DNA of 64,000 nucleotides. It comes from CAVROP01 sp050012175 (GTDB lineage: Bacteria; Acidobacteriota; Terriglobia; UBA7540). Of this stretch, positions 1 through 7,856 are shown piece by piece. The stretch is taken from NCBI GenBank assembly GCA_050012175.1, contig JBEKHR010000002.1:151288-215287 (forward strand). The letters run 5' to 3'. The position numbers and the translations under genes were made by a program. The notes under the pieces were generated by a model, which saw nothing but the letters and a program-made list of their open reading frames with translations, searched no databases and was not told where the DNA came from. Position 1 is the stretch's first letter. Each line of letters starts with the position of its first letter.

Positions 1-153
1 CCAGGACGCTGGGCGGTGTTCGTTTATCCCTCCACCCCCCGCGAGACTGTGGGAGAGATTGTGGTTCTCTCCACGCAGGAAAAGTCTTCGGTGGCGATCA
101 TCGTGACCTGCACGCGGGAGATCAACCTCGGCTACGGAGTGGAGTTAGAGTAA
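1..153 (+). CDS. C-terminal end of an unidentified protein (truncated by window edge)
   Basis: Frame 1 is open from the first base to a TAA at 151-153 and encodes 50 residues ending in GYGVELE. The stretch is rich in alternating beta-strand residues (GEIVVLST, SVAIIVTCTREI). It resembles the C-terminal tail of acidobacterial LysM-type or lipoprotein surface proteins, which often end in a 'REI..GD.VEL' strand, but that is a weak resemblance only. Only the last 50 residues are visible, so no function is assigned. Confidence 0.5.
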   Translation, partial: PGRWAVFVYPSTPRETVGEIVVLSTQEKSSVAIIVTCTREINLGYGVELE

Positions 154-251
154 GTCTTGGTTTCAGTCCTTAGGGAGTCTTCCTCAGGCCCGGTGTGCCG
201 AAAAGGGGGCCTGTCGCTCGCAACCGAAAATCTAAACAGTTGAATTCCCGT

Positions 252-827
252 TCAGCTTGCAGGCGGGGAGGCATGAGCCCGTTTGGAGGGTTCTTTCAAG
301 ACTTGCGCCGTGAAGGCCTGGATTCTTGCGCCGTGCTGCCAGGCATCGGCGGGCAACCCGGCTTTCAGGCAGGTCTCTTCAAGAAATTGCTCGCGTTCCC
401 AGTTCCATTCCACAGCAACCTGAGGCAGGAGAAGGCCGCGTTGTGCTCCGCGCGAAATCAGCAATCCGTGCCGGCCCACTTCGACATCCTGCGGAGCAAC
501 GTCCGCCAAGGGAGACAATATGGAAATCTCAAGTCGCAGGGAGAGTAGTTCCGCCGGGGCCACGGGGTCAAAGCGTGGGTCGTCAAGAGCTGCGGCTCTC
601 GCGCATTCGCGCACCGTGGCGTAGAGCGGTCTGCGTGCTTCAATGTGGCCGATGCATCCCCGCAAGCGCCTCCCCTTGTAGAGCGTGACGAAGGCGCCGC
701 AGGGCGTTTGAAGGGCGCCTGCGGGTTCGGCCGGCTCCGACATTCTCCCGACGCGCACGACCTCCTCGAGGGCTTTTCTCGCCAGGTCGAGCAGCCGGTG
801 TTTTTCGGCGTCAGTGAGCTGCAACAT
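252..827 (-). CDS. AMMECR1 domain protein (AmmeMemoRadiSam system protein A-like)
   Basis: 191-residue protein made of a single AMMECR1 domain. The signature LRGCIG motif of the family is present (GRRLRGCIGHI, about residue 50), followed by the typical EISILSPL strand and the C-terminal EWNWEREQFLEETCLKAGL helix. The ATG at 827 was chosen because upstream in-frame codons lie inside pgsA and do not look coding; this leaves a 17-nt overlap with the pgsA end, so translational coupling is likely. In many bacteria this domain occurs with a Memo protein and a radical SAM enzyme (AmmeMemoRadiSam); neither is visible in the window. The biochemical role of the family is poorly defined. Confidence 0.85.
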   Translation of the reverse strand: MLQLTDAEKHRLLDLARKALEEVVRVGRMSEPAEPAGALQTPCGAFVTLYKGRRLRGCIGHIEARRPLYATVRECARAAALDDPRFDPVAPAELLSLRLEISILSPLADVAPQDVEVGRHGLLISRGAQRGLLLPQVAVEWNWEREQFLEETCLKAGLPADAWQHGARIQAFTAQVLKEPSKRAHASPPAS

Positions 828-1425
828 CTTTCTCTTCCCGTTCCTTTTCGCCTGTCCTGAGTACGACCCGGCGAATCGACGCGCGCTGCTTGATGCGCAC
901 ATCCAATCTTTTCCAAAAGGAAAAGAAGTACTGTGCCGCAGAAGCCAAGGCAAAGAGAACCACCATCCACAACAGGACATCGCCCAGCGGGCGCAGCAGC
1001 GGGTGCCGCTTTTCCAGGACAATGACCGTGATAGCCACGACCTGGGACACCATCTTTGTCTTTCCCAGCTCGGACGCTTCCAGGGCGAATCCTTCCGCAG
1101 AGGCTATGGCGCGCAGACCGGACACGGCGAATTCCCTTCCGATAATAATCACCGCCATCCACGCCGCAACCAGGTGAAGGTAGACCAACGAAATGAAGGC
1201 AGCGGAGGTGAGCAATTTGTCGGCGATAGGGTCAAGCAGAATTCCCAGCGTCGTCACCTGCGAGCGTTTGCGCGCCAGATAGCCATCCAGGAGGTCGGTG
1301 GTCGCGGCGAGCAGAAAAACCCCCACCGCCCAGAGGTCCATGTTGTGACCCGTGGTTAGTAAGAGCACCACCACGAGGGGCACGAAGAAGATGCGGAGCA
1401 AGGTTAGCGAAATGGGGAGATTCAT
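811..1425 (-). CDS. pgsA: CDP-diacylglycerol-glycerol-3-phosphate 3-phosphatidyltransferase
   Basis: 204-residue integral membrane enzyme that makes phosphatidylglycerophosphate, the first committed step to phosphatidylglycerol and cardiolipin. The CDP-alcohol phosphotransferase signature D-x2-DG-x2-AR-x8-G-x3-D-x3-D is complete (DLLDGYLARKR ... GILLDPIAD, about residues 43-68), with several hydrophobic segments around it. The length is normal for PgsA plus a charged C-terminal tail (EKEREEKDVAAH). It starts at an ATG followed by the usual MNLPISLTLLRI. It overlaps the downstream AMMECR1 gene by 17 nt. A 736-bp non-coding stretch separates it from hflX. Confidence 0.93.
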   Translation of the reverse strand: MNLPISLTLLRIFFVPLVVVLLLTTGHNMDLWAVGVFLLAATTDLLDGYLARKRSQVTTLGILLDPIADKLLTSAAFISLVYLHLVAAWMAVIIIGREFAVSGLRAIASAEGFALEASELGKTKMVSQVVAITVIVLEKRHPLLRPLGDVLLWMVVLFALASAAQYFFSFWKRLDVRIKQRASIRRVVLRTGEKEREEKDVAAH

Positions 1426-2161
1426 GCGCCTTTGAGATCTGCCCTTAGCTGAGGAGTGATCGGAAGGGCCCGGTTACCGCGAGTGCCGAGATGCAACGCC
1501 AAGCCCAACCATGCTGTCCCACCTAACTATAACGGAGGTCCAACGGGGTGTCAACGCGCATCCAGACCCGGGACCGGAAAGGCACGTCTTGGCCGAGGAT
1601 GGCGGGAATTGGCGATTTTCGATTGGCGATTGCCGGTTGCTGATTGACGGCGGAGGATGTTGCAATACCAGTTTTTCAATCGGCAATCAGGCCGCCGCGG
1701 CGGGTCAATCCCCAATCACCAATCACCAATCGCCAATCGGCAATGAAAACCTGGTCTTTGGTTGCGGCCGTGCCGCGCTGTGTAACAAGGTGTGTCCTGC
1801 CGCTCCCCACCGGACGGGGTAGCGGGTCGAGCAATCACGCATCGAGCCTAGCTTGAATTCAGCCTGATTTCATGCGGATAGGGAGAGACTTCAGGGCTAC
1901 GCGGCGACCCCCCGATTGCCTTATCTTTGTGCAAAACTCGCACCGCTCATGGTGCATTTAGAGCCCTGACACGGGAGGGCCATTTCAATCCAATTCCCAT
2001 GGGGTGCTGTTCGTAAGTAATTGAAAAAACAAGATTAATTGGCATCATCTCCATGGGAGCCGCATTTTTGGCGGGTGCAAGCACGCTCTTGGCCCCTCGG
2101 GTCCGCGTGACTTTTTCCACAAAGTTTTCCACAGGCTGTTTTGCCCTGAAAATGCTGGGAT
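1426..2161. other. 736-bp intergenic region with short degenerate repeats
   Basis: No coding sequence recognised. Positions about 1605-1745 hold two arms of the degenerate motif ATTGGCGATT / AATCGCCAAT, partly in inverted orientation, so the region can fold into a long imperfect hairpin. Two 9-mers TTTTCCACA (2113-2121 and 2125-2133) resemble DnaA boxes. The remainder shows nothing I can name. Confidence 0.6.
1605..1745. repeat. Inverted, degenerate ATTGGCGATT/AATCGCCAAT arms
   Basis: Left arm GGCGATTTTCGATTGGCGAT (around 1611-1630) and right arm built from repeated AATCACCAATC/AATCGGCAATG (around 1710-1745) are reverse-complement in style. This is the same kind of low-complexity inverted structure found repeatedly between genes further on, with a different core word. 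Confidence 0.55.
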
Positions 2162-3496
2162 TCATGGGTCCGGAACCATCTTTTCTTCTGTGGTTCTCAG
2201 CCGCTCCCAAAGTGATTGCAGCACGCGCGCTCGGACTCTGACCCGGTCGTCTTCATACTGGGTCGACAGCACAACCCCGGAGCGATGAAGCAGCGCCAAG
2301 ATCTGGCCGTCAGTCGGTAAGAGTTCGAAGTCAGCCTCAACCACCGGATCCTCGGTCAACGATTGGTCGATTCGTCGCAGCAGGACGTCAAGGCCTTCAC
2401 GCGTCCGGGCCGAGACCCAGACATCTTGAGGACCTGCTGGAAGCCGCTTCCTGCCGGTCGGGTCCACAAGATCGATTTTGTTCCAGAGGTGAAGGCGGGG
2501 AGTAGCCCCCACGCACAACGTTTCCAGTAAAGCCTCCACGGCGGCGTCCTGGGACTCGTGTCGCGAATCGGAGGCATCCGTAACATGAAGCAAGAGGCTG
2601 GCGTCCTCCAACTCCTCCAGAGTGGCGCGGAAAGCGGCGACGAGGTGTGGGGGGAGCTTTTGAATAAATCCCACCGTATCGGAAAGCAAAACCCGTCTTC
2701 GCGATTCCACCGGCAAGGCGCGCACCGTGGGGTCGAGAGTGGCGAAGAGGCGCGAGGAGGTGGTCACACTGGAGGAGGTCAAGGCGTTGAAGAGGGTGGA
2801 TTTGCCGGCGTTGGTGTAGCCTACCAGCGCCGCGGTGAGGAATTGACGATCCCGCCGCCGCGCCCGATGCAAAGCGCGTTGCGACCGGACCTTGTCGATC
2901 GCGGCGCGAAGGGAGCGAATGCGGACGCGAAGGCGCCGGCGGTCGTACTCCAACTGCTGCTCACCAGGCCCGCGCGTGCCGATGCCGCCGCCCAGCCGGG
3001 AGAGTTCGGTGCCGCGTCCCCCCAGCCTCGGCAGGAGATAGGTCAACTGGGCCAGTTCCACTTGCAACTGCCCCTCCCGACTCCGAGCGCGACCGGCAAA
3101 TATATCGAGAATCAGTTGGGTTCGATCGATCACCCTCAGGTCCAACTCCCGCTCCAGGTTGCGCAGTTGAGAGGGCGTGAGGTCATGGTCGAAGATGACC
3201 AGGTCGGCGGTGGCGGCCTGCGCGGAATTTCGGAGCTCGTTCACTTTGCCTCGCCCCAGCAGGGTTGCCGGGTCGGGCTGCGGAGACCTCTGGAGCAGGG
3301 AGCCCACGATGCGCGCCCCGGCTCCCACCGCCAACTCGCGGAGTTCCCGAAGCGAATCCTCGGCATCGGGCCTGCCAGGAATCCGCCCCAAACGCAGCGA
3401 GGGTTCCCAACCTGCCAGAAAAGCCTTCTCGGATGTGCGTGCGCGGCGAATCCTCTTACCCCTCCGGTGGCGCGGGCCCAGTAACACTTCCGGCAC
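2162..3496 (-). CDS. hflX: Ribosome-associated GTPase HflX
   Basis: 444-residue GTPase of the Obg/HflX class, which in other bacteria splits or rescues stalled ribosomes. The N-terminal HflX domain is recognisable (LLGRGKVNEL, DLVIFDHDLTPSQLRNLE, RVIDRTQLILDIFAGRA). The G domain has G1 GYTNAGKST, G3 DTVGFI, G4 NKID and a G5-like SAR. Gene order miaA-hfq-hflX matches the classical proteobacterial operon. The annotated start overlaps the end of hfq by 41 nt; a start a few codons downstream at a non-ATG codon is possible since there is no other early Met. C-terminus ends in a short charged helix (LWERLRTTEEKM). Confidence 0.93.
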   Translation of the reverse strand: MPEVLLGPRHRRGKRIRRARTSEKAFLAGWEPSLRLGRIPGRPDAEDSLRELRELAVGAGARIVGSLLQRSPQPDPATLLGRGKVNELRNSAQAATADLVIFDHDLTPSQLRNLERELDLRVIDRTQLILDIFAGRARSREGQLQVELAQLTYLLPRLGGRGTELSRLGGGIGTRGPGEQQLEYDRRRLRVRIRSLRAAIDKVRSQRALHRARRRDRQFLTAALVGYTNAGKSTLFNALTSSSVTTSSRLFATLDPTVRALPVESRRRVLLSDTVGFIQKLPPHLVAAFRATLEELEDASLLLHVTDASDSRHESQDAAVEALLETLCVGATPRLHLWNKIDLVDPTGRKRLPAGPQDVWVSARTREGLDVLLRRIDQSLTEDPVVEADFELLPTDGQILALLHRSGVVLSTQYEDDRVRVRARVLQSLWERLRTTEEKMVPDP

Positions 3497-3698
3497 GCGG
3501 CAGCACCACGGTGGCGATGGCGTGCTTGAAAACCAACTGTTCCTGGCTGTTGCCCTCCAGGATCAAAGAATACTTATCAAAACTGCGGATGCGACCGGTG
3601 AGTTTGACACCACTTAACAGATAGACCGTGACCAGAAGTTTTTCCTTGCGCGCGGTATTCAAAAATCCATCCTGGATATTTTGCGACGGCTTCTCCAT
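3456..3698 (-). CDS. hfq: RNA chaperone Hfq
   Basis: 80-residue Sm-like protein that pairs small RNAs with mRNAs as a hexamer. The N-terminus MEKPSQNIQDGFLNTARKEK is the classic Hfq proximal-face region (QNxQDxFLN). The Sm1 strand VTVYLLSGVKLTG and the Sm2 motif VFKHAIATV (canonical YKHA) are present. ATG at 3698 was chosen because it gives the standard N-terminus and is preceded by an AAAGAGAG ribosome-binding site; an earlier ATG at 3731 overlaps the miaA stop and adds 11 atypical residues. The gene lies 29 nt after miaA and overlaps hflX, so all three are likely co-transcribed. C-terminal tail is short (TGPAPPEG). Confidence 0.93.
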   Translation of the reverse strand: MEKPSQNIQDGFLNTARKEKLLVTVYLLSGVKLTGRIRSFDKYSLILEGNSQEQLVFKHAIATVVLPRAGSVTGPAPPEG

Positions 3699-3727
3699 TT
3701 TGTCTCTCTTTTCTGATGCAGACCTGA

Positions 3728-4747
3728 TCATCCCTTGTCTTGATCTGGAATTTGAACCTCGAGCGCCGGATTCTGCAATTTGGGTCCTCTCCTCGGTGCG
3801 GCGACCCCTATTTCGTGCAAAAGCTTTAGGACTTGACTTTGGATCCGCGGGTCGTCGCCAAACCCGCCCAACCAGGTGATCCCCGCCTCGTGCCGAAACC
3901 AAGTCATCTGCCGCTTGGCGTATCGCCGGGTGGCCACCTGAGTTTGAAGAATGGCTTCCGGCAAGCTCATTTGCCCTTTGGCCACAGCGCAGGCTTGGCG
4001 GTAGCCCAGCGCCCCGAGCGCTTTGATGCGGCTCGCGTCCGGGCGCGCAAGCAGGGCGCGTGTTTCCTCCACCAAGCCCCTCGCGAACATCCGCTCGACG
4101 CGCCGGTCAATGCGCGCGTAAAGCTCCTTTCTTTCGGGATCCAAACCCACTTTGACCACCCGGTATCCTTTCAGACCACTCCGGCCGCGCGCCTGCATCT
4201 TCGAGATAGGAGTCCGGGCCAGAATGCACACTTCCAGCGCGCGCACAGTTTTCTGCGTATCCCGGGGCTGAATCCGCGTGGCGGCTTCGGGGTCAAGCCG
4301 CTTCAGAAGCCGGTGGAGGAACTCGCGGCCTCTCCGCTCTGCGATGGCACGCAACCGGCCCCTCAACTCCTCGGAGCGGGGCGGGCCGTCGAACAGCCCC
4401 ATGAAAACGGCGCGCAGATAGAGCCCCGTGCCGCCCACGAAAACGGGCAATCTCGCTCGTTCTATGATTCCAGCCAACACGCGCAGGGCCTCCCGGCGGT
4501 AATCTCCTGCCGTAAATTGCTCCTCGGCTTCCAGACCGTCCAAGAGGTGATGCGGAACGCCGCGGCGTTCTTCCGGCGCAAGTTTCCCCGACCCGATGTC
4601 GAATCCCCGGTAAACCTGCACCGAGTCGTAGTTAACAATTTCTCCGTCCAGGGACTCAGCCAGGGCCAGCGCCAGAGCTGATTTCCCAGCCGCCGTGGGG
4701 CCGACAATGGCGATCAAGGGAGCGCCCTTTTCTATCGGGACCACCAT
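3728..4747 (-). CDS. miaA: tRNA dimethylallyltransferase
   Basis: 339 residues. Transfers a dimethylallyl group to A37 of tRNAs reading U-initial codons. The P-loop IVGPTAAGKSALALALA, the DSVQVYRGFDIGSGK substrate motif, VFVGGTGLYLRA and the C-terminal RRYAKRQMTWFRHE block are all present. The ATG at 4747 (MVVPIEKGAPLIAIVGPTAAGKS) was chosen; the frame stays open upstream to 4930 but the extra 61 residues have no similarity in style and overlap a separate small ORF in another frame. First gene of the miaA-hfq-hflX cluster. Confidence 0.93.
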   Translation of the reverse strand: MVVPIEKGAPLIAIVGPTAAGKSALALALAESLDGEIVNYDSVQVYRGFDIGSGKLAPEERRGVPHHLLDGLEAEEQFTAGDYRREALRVLAGIIERARLPVFVGGTGLYLRAVFMGLFDGPPRSEELRGRLRAIAERRGREFLHRLLKRLDPEAATRIQPRDTQKTVRALEVCILARTPISKMQARGRSGLKGYRVVKVGLDPERKELYARIDRRVERMFARGLVEETRALLARPDASRIKALGALGYRQACAVAKGQMSLPEAILQTQVATRRYAKRQMTWFRHEAGITWLGGFGDDPRIQSQVLKLLHEIGVAAPRRGPKLQNPALEVQIPDQDKG

Positions 4748-4839
4748 AGCAGACGCAGCGCGCGCACCAGAAGTATTCCCAGAACCGCCGTGAGCAGCAG
4801 AAAACAACCCAGTAGTTGACTTCGAGAAAGACGAAGCAT
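4732..4839 (-). CDS. Putative 35-residue single-pass membrane micropeptide overlapping the miaA start
   Basis: A 36-codon frame running ATG (4837-4839) to TAG (4732-4734). The peptide starts MLRLSRSQLLGCFLLLT and ends RALRLLWWSR. It is one hydrophobic helix (about residues 9-25) flanked by arginines on both sides, the profile of a small membrane protein. An AGAGGA sequence lies at the right distance upstream of its ATG. Its last 16 nt overlap the start of miaA in a different frame, so its translation could couple to miaA. Not recognised from any family; the good ribosome-binding site and membrane-helix composition are the only support. Confidence 0.4.
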   Translation of the reverse strand: MLRLSRSQLLGCFLLLTAVLGILLVRALRLLWWSR

Positions 4840-5122
4840 GGTCGGGTTCCTCTGTCGGGGGCTTCAAGCCAAGGCCGAAGCTCGGCAAATTGGAATGTGA
4901 AGCGTGCGCGCTCAATTGCCCGGGGGCCACTCCTCAAATCCTGATTCTAACATATCGACCGGCGGTTTTCCGACCGCACCTCGCTCTGGCATGCCGCTGA
5001 AAAAAGCGATTGGCACGTCATTGTGAGCGAAGCAAAGAATCCATGCGCTCGAAAGCGTGCATGGTCAGAGATGAAAGTCCTCTTCGACTATCAACTTTCG
5101 ACCGTTGACTGCTCTGTTTGAC

Positions 5123-6616
5123 TTACTGTCCCATGGTCATGTTGTAGAGGAAGATAAACTGCAAAACCAGATGGTTGCCGGTGAACTCCTCCGGCAAGGG
5201 CGGGAAGGGGATGGAAGCGCGGATGCCTGCAAGAGCCGCGCGGTCGAGCGGGTCGGCGCCTGACGAGGCTACCAGTCGCAGTTGGGGCACGGTACCGTCT
5301 TTGAGGATCTCGAAGACAATGCTCACCCTGCCTTTTTCCCCCAAGCGTGCAGATTCCGGAATCACCGAGTACCAGTTCCGGCGAACAATGTAAACAATGC
5401 GCGACAGGTAGGGACCGAAATCCACGCCGCGTGTATCGGAAAGGATAATGGGTCCTGCCGTAGAGAAGTTGGGCTCGAGATTCCGAAACTCCGCACTGCC
5501 ATCTCCGTAGCCTGCACCGCTGCCGCTGCCGCCCGCATAGCGCCCGCCACGCGCAGCGGACTGCAACGACTGCTGAATAGCTTGGCCAGGGGTGAGGTTC
5601 GGCAGGTTCAAGCCCGAGCCGCCTCCTGTATTAGGCTTGACGTCTTCGAGTCGCAGGCCGCCATCGTTCTTAGGTTCCGCAGAAGTCTGGTTCGAGGGCT
5701 GATTGCCAGCAGGCGCGGTGTTACCGCCACCCGGTGGCGGAGTGGGAGCAGCGGCTGGAGGTTTACCGCCGCCGGCGATTTCTGGCAATTTCGTGTTGCC
5801 GAGTGAGTATGGCATGCGCAGGCCGTTCGGGCTGATGATTGGCGAGCGGCCTTGGGCCCGACGGTTTCTGTCTGAAAGGGGGGAGTTCTCCGGTGGCGGC
5901 TCGCGTAACCGGCGCAAAACCTCCGGTGGCAGCAAGAGAAAGGAGAACTGTTTCTTGGGCGCGACTTCGACGGGAAATCCCATCATCTGCTTTCCGCGGC
6001 GCAGCAAGTCCGGCGAGAAGACGAGAATCAGCACCAGGATTCCGTGCAAGATCACCGAAAGCAGGTACATCGTGCGGCGCCGCCACTTTATGGCCTCCGG
6101 ATCCAGTTCTACCAGCAGATGATAATCCTGCCAATCCTCCGGGACATCGATGGGCTTTGAAGTAATCGGAATCGACGAGGCCTTCGGCTTCTCAAAGGGC
6201 AACATGAACTGGTTGGGATCCGGAACCAAGGGAGGCGTGTCCGTGGCGGGCAGAGTGACCTTTCCCCGGTAATACTCTTTCGGAACGGTGATCTTCGGTT
6301 CGCGGAGCCTTTCCAAAATCTGCCGGAAAAGGGAAACGGGTGGAAGCGGGGAATCCACGAAGGTGAGGTGGTACTCAGGCCCGGGTAAAGGGGGACCTCC
6401 GGTCGGCGTAGCGTCCACAGTGACCCTTCCCCGGTAATGCTTCTTCGGAACGGTGGTCTTCGGTTCGCGGAGCCTTTCCAAAATCTGCCGGAAAAGGGAA
6501 ACGGGTGCAAGGGTGGAATCCACGAAGGTGAGGTGGTACTCAGGCTCGGGTATAGGGCGACTTCCGGTCGGCGTAGCGTCCACGCTGATCTCAACCTTGG
6601 TATCACTGGTTGGCAT
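5123..6616 (-). CDS. TonB-like energy transducer with a duplicated cytoplasmic segment
   Basis: 497 residues. About residues 1-180 are cytoplasmic, then one transmembrane helix (TMYLLSVILHGILVLILVF, about 183-203), a Pro/Gly/Asn-rich periplasmic spacer, and a C-terminal TonB domain (GRVSIVFEILKDGTVPQLRL ... ALAGIRASIPFPPLP). It probably links the inner membrane to outer-membrane or cell-envelope partners. The N-terminus contains two nearly identical 55-residue units in tandem (EYHLTFVDS..., SLFRQILERLREPK, TVPK.(H/Y)YRG), matching a 165-bp tandem duplication in DNA. Acidobacterial TonB-like proteins usually carry one such unit. Transcribed after the Gfo/Idh/MocA gene; a repeat arm lies between them. 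Confidence 0.75.
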   Translation of the reverse strand: MPTSDTKVEISVDATPTGSRPIPEPEYHLTFVDSTLAPVSLFRQILERLREPKTTVPKKHYRGRVTVDATPTGGPPLPGPEYHLTFVDSPLPPVSLFRQILERLREPKITVPKEYYRGKVTLPATDTPPLVPDPNQFMLPFEKPKASSIPITSKPIDVPEDWQDYHLLVELDPEAIKWRRRTMYLLSVILHGILVLILVFSPDLLRRGKQMMGFPVEVAPKKQFSFLLLPPEVLRRLREPPPENSPLSDRNRRAQGRSPIISPNGLRMPYSLGNTKLPEIAGGGKPPAAAPTPPPGGGNTAPAGNQPSNQTSAEPKNDGGLRLEDVKPNTGGGSGLNLPNLTPGQAIQQSLQSAARGGRYAGGSGSGAGYGDGSAEFRNLEPNFSTAGPIILSDTRGVDFGPYLSRIVYIVRRNWYSVIPESARLGEKGRVSIVFEILKDGTVPQLRLVASSGADPLDRAALAGIRASIPFPPLPEEFTGNHLVLQFIFLYNMTMGQ

Positions 6617-6721
6617 AAAAGTAGAAATCAGAAACTAGAAATCAGAAAATGGAGACTCGAAAATCGAAACTAGAAAATCGAAACTGCAAAATAGAAACTG
6701 GAAAATCGAAAAAAGAAACTA
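6613..6721. repeat. GAAATCAGAAAC-type degenerate repeat arm
   Basis: About 100 bp made of variants of GAAATCAGAAACTAGAAA / GGAAAATCGAAACT in one orientation, filling the gap between the Gfo/Idh/MocA gene and the TonB-like gene and reaching the last codon of the former. Same word family as the arms at 7723-7856, 8688-8812 and 11030-11213. Confidence 0.75.
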
Positions 6722-7711
6722 GATTTCCCCGCTTTGGCCCACGGGCCGGGCCAAGCGGACATTCACCTTGGCCGCATGTTCTTCGATGCAATTCATCACG
6801 CGCTCGGCCAAAGCGAGCGCCCGCTGACCCTCCGGCCCCCCCACCAGAGGCGCGCACCGGGTTCGGACCGATTCGACAAAAGCCTCAAGCTCTGACTGAA
6901 GGGGGTCCAGCGGCTTGGTTTCGAGCTTCTGAAAAGTGATGCGGGGCGTAGGACCGCCGTTATCCACCCTCAAAAGCGTCGCATCGCGGCGCGTAAAATC
7001 AATGGAAACATACTCGTACGGCTGGAAATAGCGGAACTTCCGTATGCGCTCTGTGCTGGCGCGGCTGGCGGTGAAGTTCGCCACCGCGCCGCATTCAAAC
7101 TCCACGCGGGCATTGGCGATGTCGACTTTATCAGACAGCACCGGCAACCCCACCGCACGCACTTCCTGCACCGCTGAATTGACCATCCACAGCACCAGAT
7201 CGAGGTCGTGAATCATCAGGTCAAACACCACGTCAACATCCAGGCTGCGCGCGCTGAAAACACCCATGCGATGGATTTCAAAAAACAGCGGCTGGCGGGT
7301 TATCGCCTTGGCAGCCACCACCCCGGGGTTGAACCGCTCGAGGTGTCCGACTTGCAGGATACGTCCCCGGCTTTTGGCCAGAGCCGTGACCTCCTCAGCC
7401 TCCTCCAGGGTACGCGTGATGGGCTTCTCGAGAAGAACATCCACGCCATGGGCAAAGGCTTGGCGCGCTACTTCCGCGTGGCTGGTAGTGGGAATAACCA
7501 CGCTTACGGCACGAACCGCACCCCACACCTCCTCCAGGCTCGCGAAGGCCCGGACTCCAAGTTCGGCCGCCAACTCCCTGGCTCTTTCGGGGCGAAGGTC
7601 ATAGACTCCAACGAGCTCCGCTCCCGAGACCTGCTGCAACCCTCGCGCGTGTTTCTTACCGTGCTCACCAACCCCGAGCACGGCTACTGCAACTCTCTCG
7701 CTCAACTCCAC
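6719..7711 (-). CDS. Gfo/Idh/MocA family oxidoreductase in the lipid A operon
   Basis: 330 residues. N-terminal Rossmann fold (VAVLGVGEHGKKHARG), the EKPITRTLEEAE motif of the Gfo/Idh/MocA family (about residue 94) and the C-terminal MIHDLDLVLWM catalytic-helix motif. GTG start at 7711. It follows fabZ-lpxA-lpxI in the same direction, so a sugar-nucleotide substrate is likely. A precedent is GnnA, which oxidises the 3-position of UDP-GlcNAc for 3-amino lipid A in bacteria where gnnA/gnnB sit next to lpxA; no GnnB-type aminotransferase is present here, so that role is only an inference. Confidence 0.85.
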   Translation of the reverse strand: MELSERVAVAVLGVGEHGKKHARGLQQVSGAELVGVYDLRPERARELAAELGVRAFASLEEVWGAVRAVSVVIPTTSHAEVARQAFAHGVDVLLEKPITRTLEEAEEVTALAKSRGRILQVGHLERFNPGVVAAKAITRQPLFFEIHRMGVFSARSLDVDVVFDLMIHDLDLVLWMVNSAVQEVRAVGLPVLSDKVDIANARVEFECGAVANFTASRASTERIRKFRYFQPYEYVSIDFTRRDATLLRVDNGGPTPRITFQKLETKPLDPLQSELEAFVESVRTRCAPLVGGPEGQRALALAERVMNCIEEHAAKVNVRLARPVGQSGEI

Positions 7712-7722
7712 CCTCGCAGAAA

Positions 7723-7856
7723 TCAGAAACTCGAAACTGGAAAATGGAAACTCGAAAATCGAAACTCGAAAATCGAATCGCCACGTAGTCTTTTGACGGT
7801 CAAAATTGTCCTCTCGGTTTCGATTTTCAAGTTTCGATTTTCCGATCTCTTAATCC
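7723..7856. repeat. Inverted pair of GAAATC/GATTTC-type repeat arms
   Basis: Left arm of GAAACTCGAAAATCGAAACT variants (7723-7783) and right arm of TTTCGATTTTCAAGTTTCG variants (about 7815-7850) face each other around a unique loop. The structure lies between lpxI and the Gfo/Idh/MocA gene, touches the lpxI stop codon, and would form a long hairpin in the operon transcript. Confidence 0.75.

Noticed and set aside
2113..2133. Chromosome replication origin
   Set aside because: Only two DnaA-box-like sequences, no AT-rich unwinding region and no dnaA, dnaN or gyrB near.
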